Assembly: GCF_003867015.1 (NCBI RefSeq)
Contig: NZ_CP032548.1
Span: 2,733,001-2,797,000, forward strand
Direction: 5' to 3'
Source: Tenacibaculum singaporense
Lineage (GTDB): Bacteria; Bacteroidota; Bacteroidia; Flavobacteriales; Flavobacteriaceae
Length of the DNA stretch: 64,000 nt
The notes under the pieces were generated by a model. That model had not been told where the DNA came from, did no database searches, and saw nothing but the letters and a program-made list of their open reading frames with translations. The position numbers and the translations under genes were made by a program. Below are positions 33,571 through 41,545 of the stretch, piece by piece. Position 1 is the stretch's first letter. Each line of letters starts with the position of its first letter.

Positions 33571-34870
33571 TTTCTTGTTCTTTAAAACTATACTTGTTTT
33601 TCTTTTTGTAAGGACGGATAATTAGCCTTGTTTCTCTATCAAAACGTACGTAGTTATATACCCAATTCATAAACACAACTGCTTTATTTCTAAATCCGAT
33701 AAGTGAGAATAAGTGTACAAACATCCAAATAAACCACGCAAAAACACCTTGAAATTTCCAGCTCGGTAAGTCTACTACTGCTTTATTTCTTCCAATAGTA
33801 GCCATGGAACCTTTATCGTTATACACAAATGCTTTTTGTTTTTTATTCTCTAATTTCGCTAAGACGTTTTTACCTACTAACCTACCTTGTTGAATGGCTG
33901 GTTGCGCCATCATAGGATGGCCTCTTTCATAGTCTTTTGTTTTCATACATGCTACATCTCCAATAGCATAAATATTATCGTAGCTAATTACTTTGTTGTA
34001 TTCATCTACTTTAAATCGATTAGCTCTTTCAACTACACATTCTTCATTTAAACCATTAACAGCAACTCCTTTTACTCCTGCTGCCCAAATAACAGTTTGT
34101 GCTTTAAAATGATCTTCTCCGTTTGTAGTAACAGTTTCTCCATCGTAATCAAGTACACGAAGATCTTTCCATACATCTACACCTAACTTTATTAAGAAGT
34201 CTTCTGCTTTTTCAGAAGCCTTGTTACTCATTCCTTTTAATAGCTCTCCTGAACTTTGAATAAGGTTAATTTTCATTTGTCGAATATCCAAATCTGGATA
34301 ATCTTTAGGTAAAATTCCTTTTTTCATTTCCGCTAAAGCACCAGCTAACTCTACTCCTGTTGGCCCACCTCCTACAATAACAAAATTCATTAATGCTCTT
34401 CGCTTTTCTAAATCGGTTACCAATAATGCTTCTTCAAAGTTCTCTAAAACTAAACTACGAATATTCAATGCCTGCGGAACTGATTTCATTTCCATCGCGT
34501 ATTTTTGAATATTTGTATTTCCAAAAAAATTTGTAGTTGACCCTGTGGCTATAATCAACTCATCATACTCTAAATTTCCTATCGTAGTTTCTATATAGTT
34601 TTTCTCGGCATGTATTTGGGTTACTTTTGCTAATCTGAAGAAAAAGTTTTCTACATCATTAAATCTTTTTCTCAAAGGAAACGCTATACTATCAGGCTCT
34701 AATCCTCCTGTGGCTACTTGATATAGTAAAGGTTGGAAAGTATGGTAATTGTGTTTATCTATTAAAACTACCTGTAATTCTTGGTTTTCTAAAGCTCTTG
34801 CCGCTGCCAATCCTGCAAATCCTCCTCCTATAATTATTATTCGAGGAAAACTTGTTTGAGGTATGTTCAT
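33557..34870 (-). CDS. ndh: Type II NADH dehydrogenase (NDH-2)
   Basis: A 437-residue flavoprotein. FAD motif IIGGGFAGLAAARAL at residues 12-26, HTFQPLLYQVATGGL, the NADH motif VIVGGGPTGVELAGALAEM near 165-183, and AIGDVACM. The C-terminal part has a hydrophobic stretch (VFAWFIWMFVHLFSLIGF) for membrane attachment. It oxidises NADH and reduces quinone without proton pumping. First gene of the minus-strand run; a minus-strand TAAATTTG (34906-34899) lies 29 nt upstream. Confidence 0.93.
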   Translation of the reverse strand: MNIPQTSFPRIIIIGGGFAGLAAARALENQELQVVLIDKHNYHTFQPLLYQVATGGLEPDSIAFPLRKRFNDVENFFFRLAKVTQIHAEKNYIETTIGNLEYDELIIATGSTTNFFGNTNIQKYAMEMKSVPQALNIRSLVLENFEEALLVTDLEKRRALMNFVIVGGGPTGVELAGALAEMKKGILPKDYPDLDIRQMKINLIQSSGELLKGMSNKASEKAEDFLIKLGVDVWKDLRVLDYDGETVTTNGEDHFKAQTVIWAAGVKGVAVNGLNEECVVERANRFKVDEYNKVISYDNIYAIGDVACMKTKDYERGHPMMAQPAIQQGRLVGKNVLAKLENKKQKAFVYNDKGSMATIGRNKAVVDLPSWKFQGVFAWFIWMFVHLFSLIGFRNKAVVFMNWVYNYVRFDRETRLIIRPYKKKNKYSFKEQENGNY

Positions 34871-34898
34871 TATTTATTAGGCTTTTATATCTAATTAG

Positions 34899-34906
34899 CA
34901 AATTTA
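34899..34906 (-). promoter_or_regulatory. -7 element of the ndh operon
   Basis: TAAATTTG on the minus strand, 28 nt before the ndh ATG. No clear -33 partner. Confidence 0.35.
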
Positions 34907-34984
34907 ACTAAAAGAGAAAGGAGTTAGTTAAAATTTATTTTTTAGTTTTACGTTAAACCCCCGTTAATCAAATTAGGAACTGTT

Positions 34985-35419
34985 ATGTTTAATTTTTTTA
35001 AGAAGAAAAAAATAGCGAATTTAACTATAGTATGCGATACGGACGTTATTCATATTAATAGCAAACCTCTTACATTCCCTACTAATTATAGTACTTTGGT
35101 TGAAGTTTTAGGTCAACCTAGTAGAGAATTAAAGAAAAGTAATGACTATATTATTTGGGATACACATGGTATTTTTTGCGGCTATACTGATAAGGATAAT
35201 ATTCTATCTATAAATATATATCAGAATAAAAAAGATAGAAGTGAGTACAACACTAAAAAACAGTTTAAAGGAAAGCTTGTTTTAAATAATGAAGAAATCA
35301 CAAACAATGAGTTTGGTAAAATTCCATTAGGTAAAGTAGCTATTCACAGACTTGGTAGAGAGAGTGACACCCGTTTTGGGTTTAGTATTGGTGTTAACAG
35401 GGATTATAAAGATTTATAA
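34985..35419 (+). CDS. Conserved-type hypothetical protein
   Basis: A 144-residue soluble protein. A Phe/Lys-rich start (MFNFFKKKKIANLTI) leads to a beta-rich domain with ITINSKPL-like, LVEVLGQPSRE and YIIWDTHGIFCGY segments. It may belong to one of the recent DUF families of Gram-negative bacteria with this pattern, but I cannot name it surely. Its TAA stop interlocks with the stop of the convergent gene in TTATAA (35414-35419). Confidence 0.65.
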   Translation: MFNFFKKKKIANLTIVCDTDVIHINSKPLTFPTNYSTLVEVLGQPSRELKKSNDYIIWDTHGIFCGYTDKDNILSINIYQNKKDRSEYNTKKQFKGKLVLNNEEITNNEFGKIPLGKVAIHRLGRESDTRFGFSIGVNRDYKDL

Positions 35420-35941
35420 CTCTAACTTTACTTGTTGTAGAGTTTTGTTTGTTGTTATTAGTTTATTGATTATTTTTTTTCGCAAAATATCAATATCCTC
35501 TTCATAATAGCGTGCCCACTTATACTCTTTAAATAAAGTTTGAACTTGCTTTAAACGCTGATGTGCAAACTCTGAAGTCATTAAAAAATGAGCTTCTTCT
35601 GAATTATTTTGAACTCTTTTAATATTCACTTTATGCACTGTATAATCTACTTCTAAATAGAATACTTTATCAGTACTATTTAATGGATAAAAATCAGACC
35701 AATTTGCGTACCCTACATAATAATTTTGATTTTTATAGTTTTCTATTCCCTGAATCTTCCAACGACAATTGGCAACTCTACCCCAGTGATTTGAATAACG
35801 AAAAACACCCTCCTCTGTGTAATAGTAATAGCTTCCTGATTTACTTTGAAAATGTGCCTTCATATCATCAAAGAAATTCATATTTTGCATTTTAAACTCA
35901 CAGTACGTACTTCTGTAAAAATTGAATTTATGATATTTCAT
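35414..35941 (-). CDS. Hypothetical protein, last gene of the kinase/YjbQ operon
   Basis: A 175-residue protein rich in aromatic residues (YYYYTEEGVFRYSNHWGRV). Segments such as RWKIQGIENYKNQNYYVGYANWSDFYP look like a beta-rich domain, with charged helices at the end. No family recognised. Its start codon is directly next to the yjbQ stop (no gap), so it is co-translated. It ends in Leu encoded by the complement of the neighbour's stop codon. Confidence 0.7.
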   Translation of the reverse strand: MKYHKFNFYRSTYCEFKMQNMNFFDDMKAHFQSKSGSYYYYTEEGVFRYSNHWGRVANCRWKIQGIENYKNQNYYVGYANWSDFYPLNSTDKVFYLEVDYTVHKVNIKRVQNNSEEAHFLMTSEFAHQRLKQVQTLFKEYKWARYYEEDIDILRKKIINKLITTNKTLQQVKLEL

Positions 35942-36364
35942 TTAATTTCCAAAGGCTGTTAATACTACTTTTCTTCTCCCTCCATAATTTCTGTGCTCAC
36001 CTAAGTATATTCCTTGCCAAGTTCCTAAGTTGAGATTTCCATTGGTAATTGGAATTTGTACCTGACATCCTAACATAGAACTTTTAATATGTGCTGGCAT
36101 ATCATCAGCACCTTCATAATCGTGTTTATAGTATGGCATATTTTCAGGAACCATTTTATTGATATGCGATTCGAAATCTATTCGAACGGTAGGATCTGCA
36201 TTTTCATTAATAGTTAAACTAGCAGAAGTATGCTTTATAAATACCTGTAACTGTCCTATTTGAATATTTTCAAGCTCTGGAAGTGCTTCTAACAAAACAT
36301 CTGTAATTAAGTGATAGCCTCTATTAAATGCTGGTAATTGAATTTCTTTTTGGTAAAATTGCAT
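35942..36364 (-). CDS. yjbQ: YjbQ family (secondary thiamine-phosphate synthase-like)
   Basis: A 140-residue protein with family motifs GYHLITDVL, IKHTSASLTINENADP, YEGADDMPAHIKSSMLG and TWQGIYLGEHRNYGGRRKV. YjbQ forms trimers and has weak thiamine-phosphate synthase activity in vitro; the true role is unclear. Full length. It lies 9 nt after the LytTR gene. Confidence 0.95.
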   Translation of the reverse strand: MQFYQKEIQLPAFNRGYHLITDVLLEALPELENIQIGQLQVFIKHTSASLTINENADPTVRIDFESHINKMVPENMPYYKHDYEGADDMPAHIKSSMLGCQVQIPITNGNLNLGTWQGIYLGEHRNYGGRRKVVLTAFGN

Positions 36365-36373
36365 TTTACAAAT

Positions 36374-37123
36374 CTAAAATACTTCTTTTATAATTTTTAG
36401 AAATTCTTGCTTTTTTGTTTTTGAAATAGGAATTGTTGTTTGATTTTGCATTAGTAAAAAATCTCCGTCTTTTTTAACAAATTTTTCTAAATAATGAAGG
36501 TTTATTAAGTAAGATCTATGACATCTAAAAAATAAGTTGTTTCCCTGAAGTTGATTTTCAAAGTATGCTAGTGGTTTACAAATTAATTCTCTTTCTCTAT
36601 TTGCTAAATGTACTTTTGTATACATTCCATCTGCTTCTAAGTATAAAATATCTTCATGCGAAACAAAAATAATTTCTCCTGGTACTTCTAAAGCTATTTT
36701 ATGTGATGATAATGATTGAATGGCTTTTTTTAACTCTGAAAATTGTGCTGTTACCTTTTTTTGGTTAATATTAACTTTTGCTTTATTTATAGCTACTCGT
36801 AACTCTTCTCTGTCAATTGGTTTAACCAAATAATCTATTGCAGATAATTTTAGTGCTTCTAATGCGTATTGTTGATATGCTGTTGTAAAAATTAATTGAA
36901 ACTCTATAGGCTCTGAAATAAAATCTAATATTTCTAAACCTGAGTACTCAGGCATTTCAATATCTAAAAAAACAATGTCTGGATTGTTTTCTTTAATTGA
37001 CTTTACTCCATCTACTAAGTTATCTGCTGTAATAACATTTTTTATTTCAGGAAAAAACTCTATAAGCATCGTTTTCATTACACTACGTGCTTTTGCCTCA
37101 TCATCAATTATTAAAGCTTTCAT
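36374..37123 (-). CDS. LytTR family response regulator
   Basis: A 249-residue regulator. The receiver domain (1-120) has the acidic pair DDEA, phospho-acceptor Asp54 in VFLDIEMPE, the Thr/Ser in FTTAYQ and Lys in YLVKPID. The LytTR DNA-binding domain follows (about 145-245, with FRCHRSYLINLHYLEKFVK). It is partner of the kinase encoded 2 nt upstream. Confidence 0.96.
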   Translation of the reverse strand: MKALIIDDEAKARSVMKTMLIEFFPEIKNVITADNLVDGVKSIKENNPDIVFLDIEMPEYSGLEILDFISEPIEFQLIFTTAYQQYALEALKLSAIDYLVKPIDREELRVAINKAKVNINQKKVTAQFSELKKAIQSLSSHKIALEVPGEIIFVSHEDILYLEADGMYTKVHLANRERELICKPLAYFENQLQGNNLFFRCHRSYLINLHYLEKFVKKDGDFLLMQNQTTIPISKTKKQEFLKIIKEVF

Positions 37124-37125
37124 TA

Positions 37126-40041
37126 TTAAATTCTTTTTATTTTTAGTGTTACTATCGTTCCTGTAGCATTATTGTTTTCATCTACTTTATCCGTAAAATC
37201 TACTGAAATATCAAATAACTTTTCTTTCTTATACAACGAAACTCGCTCTTGGGTAGCGTTTACAGCAAAAGACTTATGCCCTTTTCTTTTCTTATTAATT
37301 TCTGAAGATTTTTTTCGTCCAACACCATCATCTTTTATCGTTATAATTAAAACCTTGTTAATATTTTCTTCTATTGTTATCCATAAATTTCCTCGGTCTT
37401 TCTTATGAACAAGTCCGTGTTTTATAGCATTTTCTACAAAAGGTTGTATAAACAACGGCGGAACTTCAATTTGATCTTTATTTATGTTTTTATCTACTAA
37501 GAAGTGAACCTTAAATTTATTTTCAAATCGTAATTGCTCTAATGATATATAAATCTCGAGTGAACTAAGTTCTTCTTTGAGTAGTATTACATTTACTCTA
37601 CTATGATTTAAATACATTCTTATTAAACGAGAAAATTTAACTAAGTAATCACTTGCTAAATATTTCTCATTCTTCATTACATAATCTTGAATAGCTCCTA
37701 AGGAATTAAAAATAAAATGAGGGTTCATTTGTGAGCGTAAGTTTTCTAGCCTTAACTTACTTATTCTACTATCTAAAATTACCCTTTCTAGTTCTCGTTC
37801 TCCTTCCTCTTCTTTCCATTTTAATTTAATTCGGTAATATATTATTATTCCTAAAACAGATATTATAAATATTGCCACAATAAACCACCAACTTTCCCAA
37901 AAAGGCTTTTGTACAATTATTTTAACTCCTTTACTTTCTTTTCCTATACTTCCATCTAAACTTTTGGTTCTAAGTAAAAACTTATATCTTCCTGATGGAA
38001 TTCCAATATATCTTACTACATCATCGTTTAACTCAGATGTTTGCCATTCTGTATTAAAACCTAAAAGTTTATATTGAAAAACATTTTTACTACTAGATTT
38101 AAATCCATTAGCATTAAAGTTAAATGTAATGTCGTTAGTTTTGTAAGGCAGTTTGTATTTTGTTTTTATTTCTTGTTCTATTCCTCCAATTTTAACATTA
38201 CTTATGTAGGCTAACGGAGCTAATTTTGGTTCTATTAACTCTGGAACAGATGTGTTTATTCTACATAAAAAATTGTTACCAGATATCCATAAATAATTAT
38301 TTTGTATTACTGGAGTTTTAAATTTTATAGCACTTTTATCAGTTAAGTTTATTGTATTTATTATTTTTTTATCTGTATCGTATCGCTGTATTCCTTTTTC
38401 AGTAACAATCCATAGAAAATTGTCCTTCCCTAAAATTCCTTTTATTTGAGATTTTAACAATCCGTTTAAACAGGTTATGCTATCAGTTACTTTTCCTGCC
38501 TCTAAAGCTAAAATTTTATCTCTTGTAGTTGCCCATATTTTACCGTTAGTAGTTTGAGTGTATTCAGAAAAAATAATAGGTTTATTTTGATGATGTACTG
38601 GAATAGTTTGTAATTTATTGTTATAGGCTACTGTTCCATCAATATAAGTAACGTAAATAAGTTTGTTTTTTGAATCGTAATGAGTACTAATAGGTCTTTT
38701 GTTTTCTAAAACTATATAGTCTTTATTTCTAGAAAGTTGAGTATAAATAATAGCACGTCGATATGATAGATACACCAATGAATCTTTATTTATTTTCGTA
38801 AAACCTTTAGCTGTGGTAAACTGATTTCCTACATTAGTAATTTTCAACTTTTTTATATCATATGTATAGCTACTGGTTCCGTTTGTGCTTATATATGCTT
38901 TTTGTAGGTTTTTATTATATTTTATTCTATTAACAGGTCGTTGATTAGATAAACTGATAATTTTATAATAATTATCTTCTGTATTGTAATCTATTAAGTT
39001 ACCATTTTGAGTTCCTAATAATAATCTATTATTACCAATGGTTTCTATTGAGATAATATCTTCTTTTATTTCCACAAAACTTTTCTTCGTTATTTCTAAA
39101 CTTGGCACAACGAAAATTCCATTTTGCAGTGTTGCAAGCCAATAATTATTCTCATTATCTTTTAGAACATCAGTTATATGATAATCTTTAAAAATTTGTT
39201 TAGTATTATTTACTTTGTTTTTGTTTAAAGTTATATAAATACCTTTTGATGTTAACAACCAGTTTTCTTTAAACTTTTTGGTATTATAAACTTGTGCTTT
39301 TTTAAGAGCTTCAGGAAGTTTTGTGGTAGTTATTTTTCTCGTATGTATATTAACTGAAAATATCTTTGAGTTCTCCTTTTCTACTTTAACAACAACATCA
39401 TCAAACCATTCAAACATTTGAAGCTTTCCTTCATTTAAAAAGTTTTTTTCTATATCAAAATTTATTTTTTTAAAAACTGCTTGCCCACTTTCTTCATAAA
39501 CTTGAGTTATAGTATTAGTTTCTTTTAAATTGTAGTAAAAAAAACCATTTTTTGTTTTTGCTATTTTAGAAATATTGGCATTTAGGTCTTTTTTTATCGA
39601 CGCAGTTTTTTTATCTATTTGGTAACTTTTTCTTTGTGATATAAAGAACACATCATCATTAAAAACAATTAAGCTTGCAAATGCTCCTTTCAATTCATTT
39701 GAAAAATCTTTAAATAATTGTAGTTCTTTATTTACTACTTTATAAATATGTCCTGAAATGGTCGAACACCAAATTTGTCCTTCCTTATCTATTTGTAAGT
39801 TAAAAATACTTTTTGTGGTAGAAATAGTATTTTTAACTTGCCTAAATCTTTTACCGTTGTAATAAAACAAACCTTGCTCCCCTCCAACCCAAACTAGGTT
39901 ATTTTTATCTTGTATAATATTATAATTTGCTAAAGATACTAATCCATCATCAGATGTAAATTGTGTATAAAAAGGCTCCTGTGAAAATACATTTTCAAAG
40001 AGAAAAGAAATAAAGATTAGTATATAAAAAGTTTTTTTCAC
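37126..40041 (-). CDS. Two-component propeller sensor histidine kinase (LytS/YehU type)
   Basis: A 971-residue sensor. Signal peptide (1-21), then a large extracytoplasmic part of propeller repeats (about 25-600; first blade NLVWVGGEQGLFYYNGKRF), a Y_Y_Y domain (about 640-710, FNTEWQTSELNDDVVRY), one membrane helix (about 720-742), and the His_kinase domain with phospho-acceptor His775 in MNPHFIFNSLGAIQDY. The HATPase part has FIQPFVENAIKHGL and IKDDGVGRKK. It starts at GTG. The architecture resembles hybrid polysaccharide sensors of Bacteroidota but ends in a LytS-type kinase without receiver, signalling to the LytTR regulator. The ligand is unknown. Confidence 0.93.
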   Translation of the reverse strand: MKKTFYILIFISFLFENVFSQEPFYTQFTSDDGLVSLANYNIIQDKNNLVWVGGEQGLFYYNGKRFRQVKNTISTTKSIFNLQIDKEGQIWCSTISGHIYKVVNKELQLFKDFSNELKGAFASLIVFNDDVFFISQRKSYQIDKKTASIKKDLNANISKIAKTKNGFFYYNLKETNTITQVYEESGQAVFKKINFDIEKNFLNEGKLQMFEWFDDVVVKVEKENSKIFSVNIHTRKITTTKLPEALKKAQVYNTKKFKENWLLTSKGIYITLNKNKVNNTKQIFKDYHITDVLKDNENNYWLATLQNGIFVVPSLEITKKSFVEIKEDIISIETIGNNRLLLGTQNGNLIDYNTEDNYYKIISLSNQRPVNRIKYNKNLQKAYISTNGTSSYTYDIKKLKITNVGNQFTTAKGFTKINKDSLVYLSYRRAIIYTQLSRNKDYIVLENKRPISTHYDSKNKLIYVTYIDGTVAYNNKLQTIPVHHQNKPIIFSEYTQTTNGKIWATTRDKILALEAGKVTDSITCLNGLLKSQIKGILGKDNFLWIVTEKGIQRYDTDKKIINTINLTDKSAIKFKTPVIQNNYLWISGNNFLCRINTSVPELIEPKLAPLAYISNVKIGGIEQEIKTKYKLPYKTNDITFNFNANGFKSSSKNVFQYKLLGFNTEWQTSELNDDVVRYIGIPSGRYKFLLRTKSLDGSIGKESKGVKIIVQKPFWESWWFIVAIFIISVLGIIIYYRIKLKWKEEEGERELERVILDSRISKLRLENLRSQMNPHFIFNSLGAIQDYVMKNEKYLASDYLVKFSRLIRMYLNHSRVNVILLKEELSSLEIYISLEQLRFENKFKVHFLVDKNINKDQIEVPPLFIQPFVENAIKHGLVHKKDRGNLWITIEENINKVLIITIKDDGVGRKKSSEINKKRKGHKSFAVNATQERVSLYKKEKLFDISVDFTDKVDENNNATGTIVTLKIKRI

Positions 40042-40054
40042 AAATTTAATTTTA

Positions 40055-40101
40055 TTACAAAAAAAGGTGGTTATGCAATAATACGCAAAACACCACCTTT
40101 T
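40055..40101 (-). terminator. Terminator of the secreted-protein gene at 40.1-41.5 kb
   Basis: Stem AAAAGGTGGT (40062-40071) and ACCACCTTTT (40092-40101) with a 20-nt loop. On the minus strand it is followed by TTTTTTTG, so it ends the upstream minus-strand gene just before the kinase gene. Confidence 0.8.
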
Positions 40102-40130
40102 AGAACTATTCTTAACTTAAAGTCTATATT

Positions 40131-41456
40131 TTAGTTTTTAGGTTTAGCATCACATTTTACATACCCTCCATAAGGAGCTCTAATACTTCCTCTGTTAATT
40201 CCATTAAAAAAAGGACTCCCATATTTTCCTCCACCTATATAATCTTTTCTTACTATAAACTGTTGCAACATACATTGCCCATCTGAATTTTTCTGTACAA
40301 CAGCTCCTACAGCCCATTGATATAAAGGTACCCCTGTTACCTTATGTTTTACAGTTGACCATTTATCAGATGTCATGTATTGATATATATTTTTCATACT
40401 CATTTTACCATAATATTTATTCAATCCACTTACAGCTGCATTTTTAATTGCTGAGTTTTTATCAAAACTCCCTTTTGCTGGCATTGTTACACTATTTAAC
40501 TTTGATCCTAACCAATCTTTACGTAAGTTATCAAACTTAGCAAAAGTTGTTTGAGATGTTAATTCAGGATTTTTATAATACTTCTTAATTTTTTCTGGAT
40601 TTTTTGCAGCAATTACAAACTGCTTTGGTTGAGCATTATTCATCCACTTATGACCAACGTTATCGTTTTTATGATATACCTCTGCTCCAATTAATAATAC
40701 TCCTGGTTCCAATAAAAGAACATTAGCATTAGTCCATTCTGGTCCGCCTCCCATTCCAAATTGGAACTGAATATTACCTTTATCGGCAGATTTTCTATAT
40801 TTTTCAGGAACCACACCATAACGTTTTTGGTTTGGTGAAAAATATGCATTTAACTGATATGATGTTGGATCATATTCAATAGAAAAGCCTTCGTAAATAT
40901 CACCTGGATTGCTATCAAAATGACTTGAAGGATTTCTAACAAAGTATTGTGATAAATGGTAGTAACCAGACAGTTCCATCTTATCAGAAAAACCACCATC
41001 ATAAGCAGGCATTTTTTTAAATTTCGTTCTGTTTAATACATAAATTTGATTGTCTTTAAATTTATCATTTTCACTACTTTCTATAGGTGAAGGAATTTCG
41101 CTCACAACTGTTCCTTTACTATTTTCTTTAGCTAATAAGGCTTCTTTTTCCGCTACTTGTTTTTGTTGATATTCTTTATACTTTTTAAAATAAAAATCTT
41201 GCTTTTCTTTATCGTTGGGATACTTTTTAGCTAACTCTTTCTTAAACTCTTCATCTGAATACTCATTTGTATTAGACGTTGAATTAGTATCTGAACTTGT
41301 AGTTGATTTTTCTATTGATGAAGAAGCTTTCTCTTCTATTTTTTTTGTTACTTTTTGCTTAGCTTTTTTTAACATGTTACCAAACTGAGCATTGGCTGTT
41401 TGATGAAACAAAAAACTAGCTAAGAATAAACAAACTAATATTGTATATTTTTTCAT
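40131..41456 (-). CDS. Large secreted protein of unknown function
   Basis: A 441-residue protein with signal peptide (FLASFLFHQTANAQ). A Lys/Ser-rich low-complexity, probably coiled part follows (about 25-110, KAKQKVTKKIEEKAS, then DEEFKKELAKKYPNDKEKQ). From about 140 to the end is a globular domain rich in Tyr, Gly and Asn (FQFGMGGGPEW, YIGGGKYGSPFF). No family recognised and no type-IX sorting tail seen. It is a single gene between the lipoprotein and the sensor kinase genes; a sensing or stress link is only suggested by this position. Confidence 0.7.
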   Translation of the reverse strand: MKKYTILVCLFLASFLFHQTANAQFGNMLKKAKQKVTKKIEEKASSSIEKSTTSSDTNSTSNTNEYSDEEFKKELAKKYPNDKEKQDFYFKKYKEYQQKQVAEKEALLAKENSKGTVVSEIPSPIESSENDKFKDNQIYVLNRTKFKKMPAYDGGFSDKMELSGYYHLSQYFVRNPSSHFDSNPGDIYEGFSIEYDPTSYQLNAYFSPNQKRYGVVPEKYRKSADKGNIQFQFGMGGGPEWTNANVLLLEPGVLLIGAEVYHKNDNVGHKWMNNAQPKQFVIAAKNPEKIKKYYKNPELTSQTTFAKFDNLRKDWLGSKLNSVTMPAKGSFDKNSAIKNAAVSGLNKYYGKMSMKNIYQYMTSDKWSTVKHKVTGVPLYQWAVGAVVQKNSDGQCMLQQFIVRKDYIGGGKYGSPFFNGINRGSIRAPYGGYVKCDAKPKN

Positions 41457-41545
41457 TTCTATTATTGTTTTTATACTATTAGAAGCTACCTGCTTTTTAC
41501 ACAGGTAACTTTCTTTCTTGAATTACTATTTAAAGGGAATGTTTT

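Noticed and set aside
40041..40048. Minus-strand TAAATTTG directly at the GTG of the sensor kinase gene
   Set aside because: The box would overlap the start codon itself, so transcription would begin inside the gene; the signal peptide supports the GTG start.
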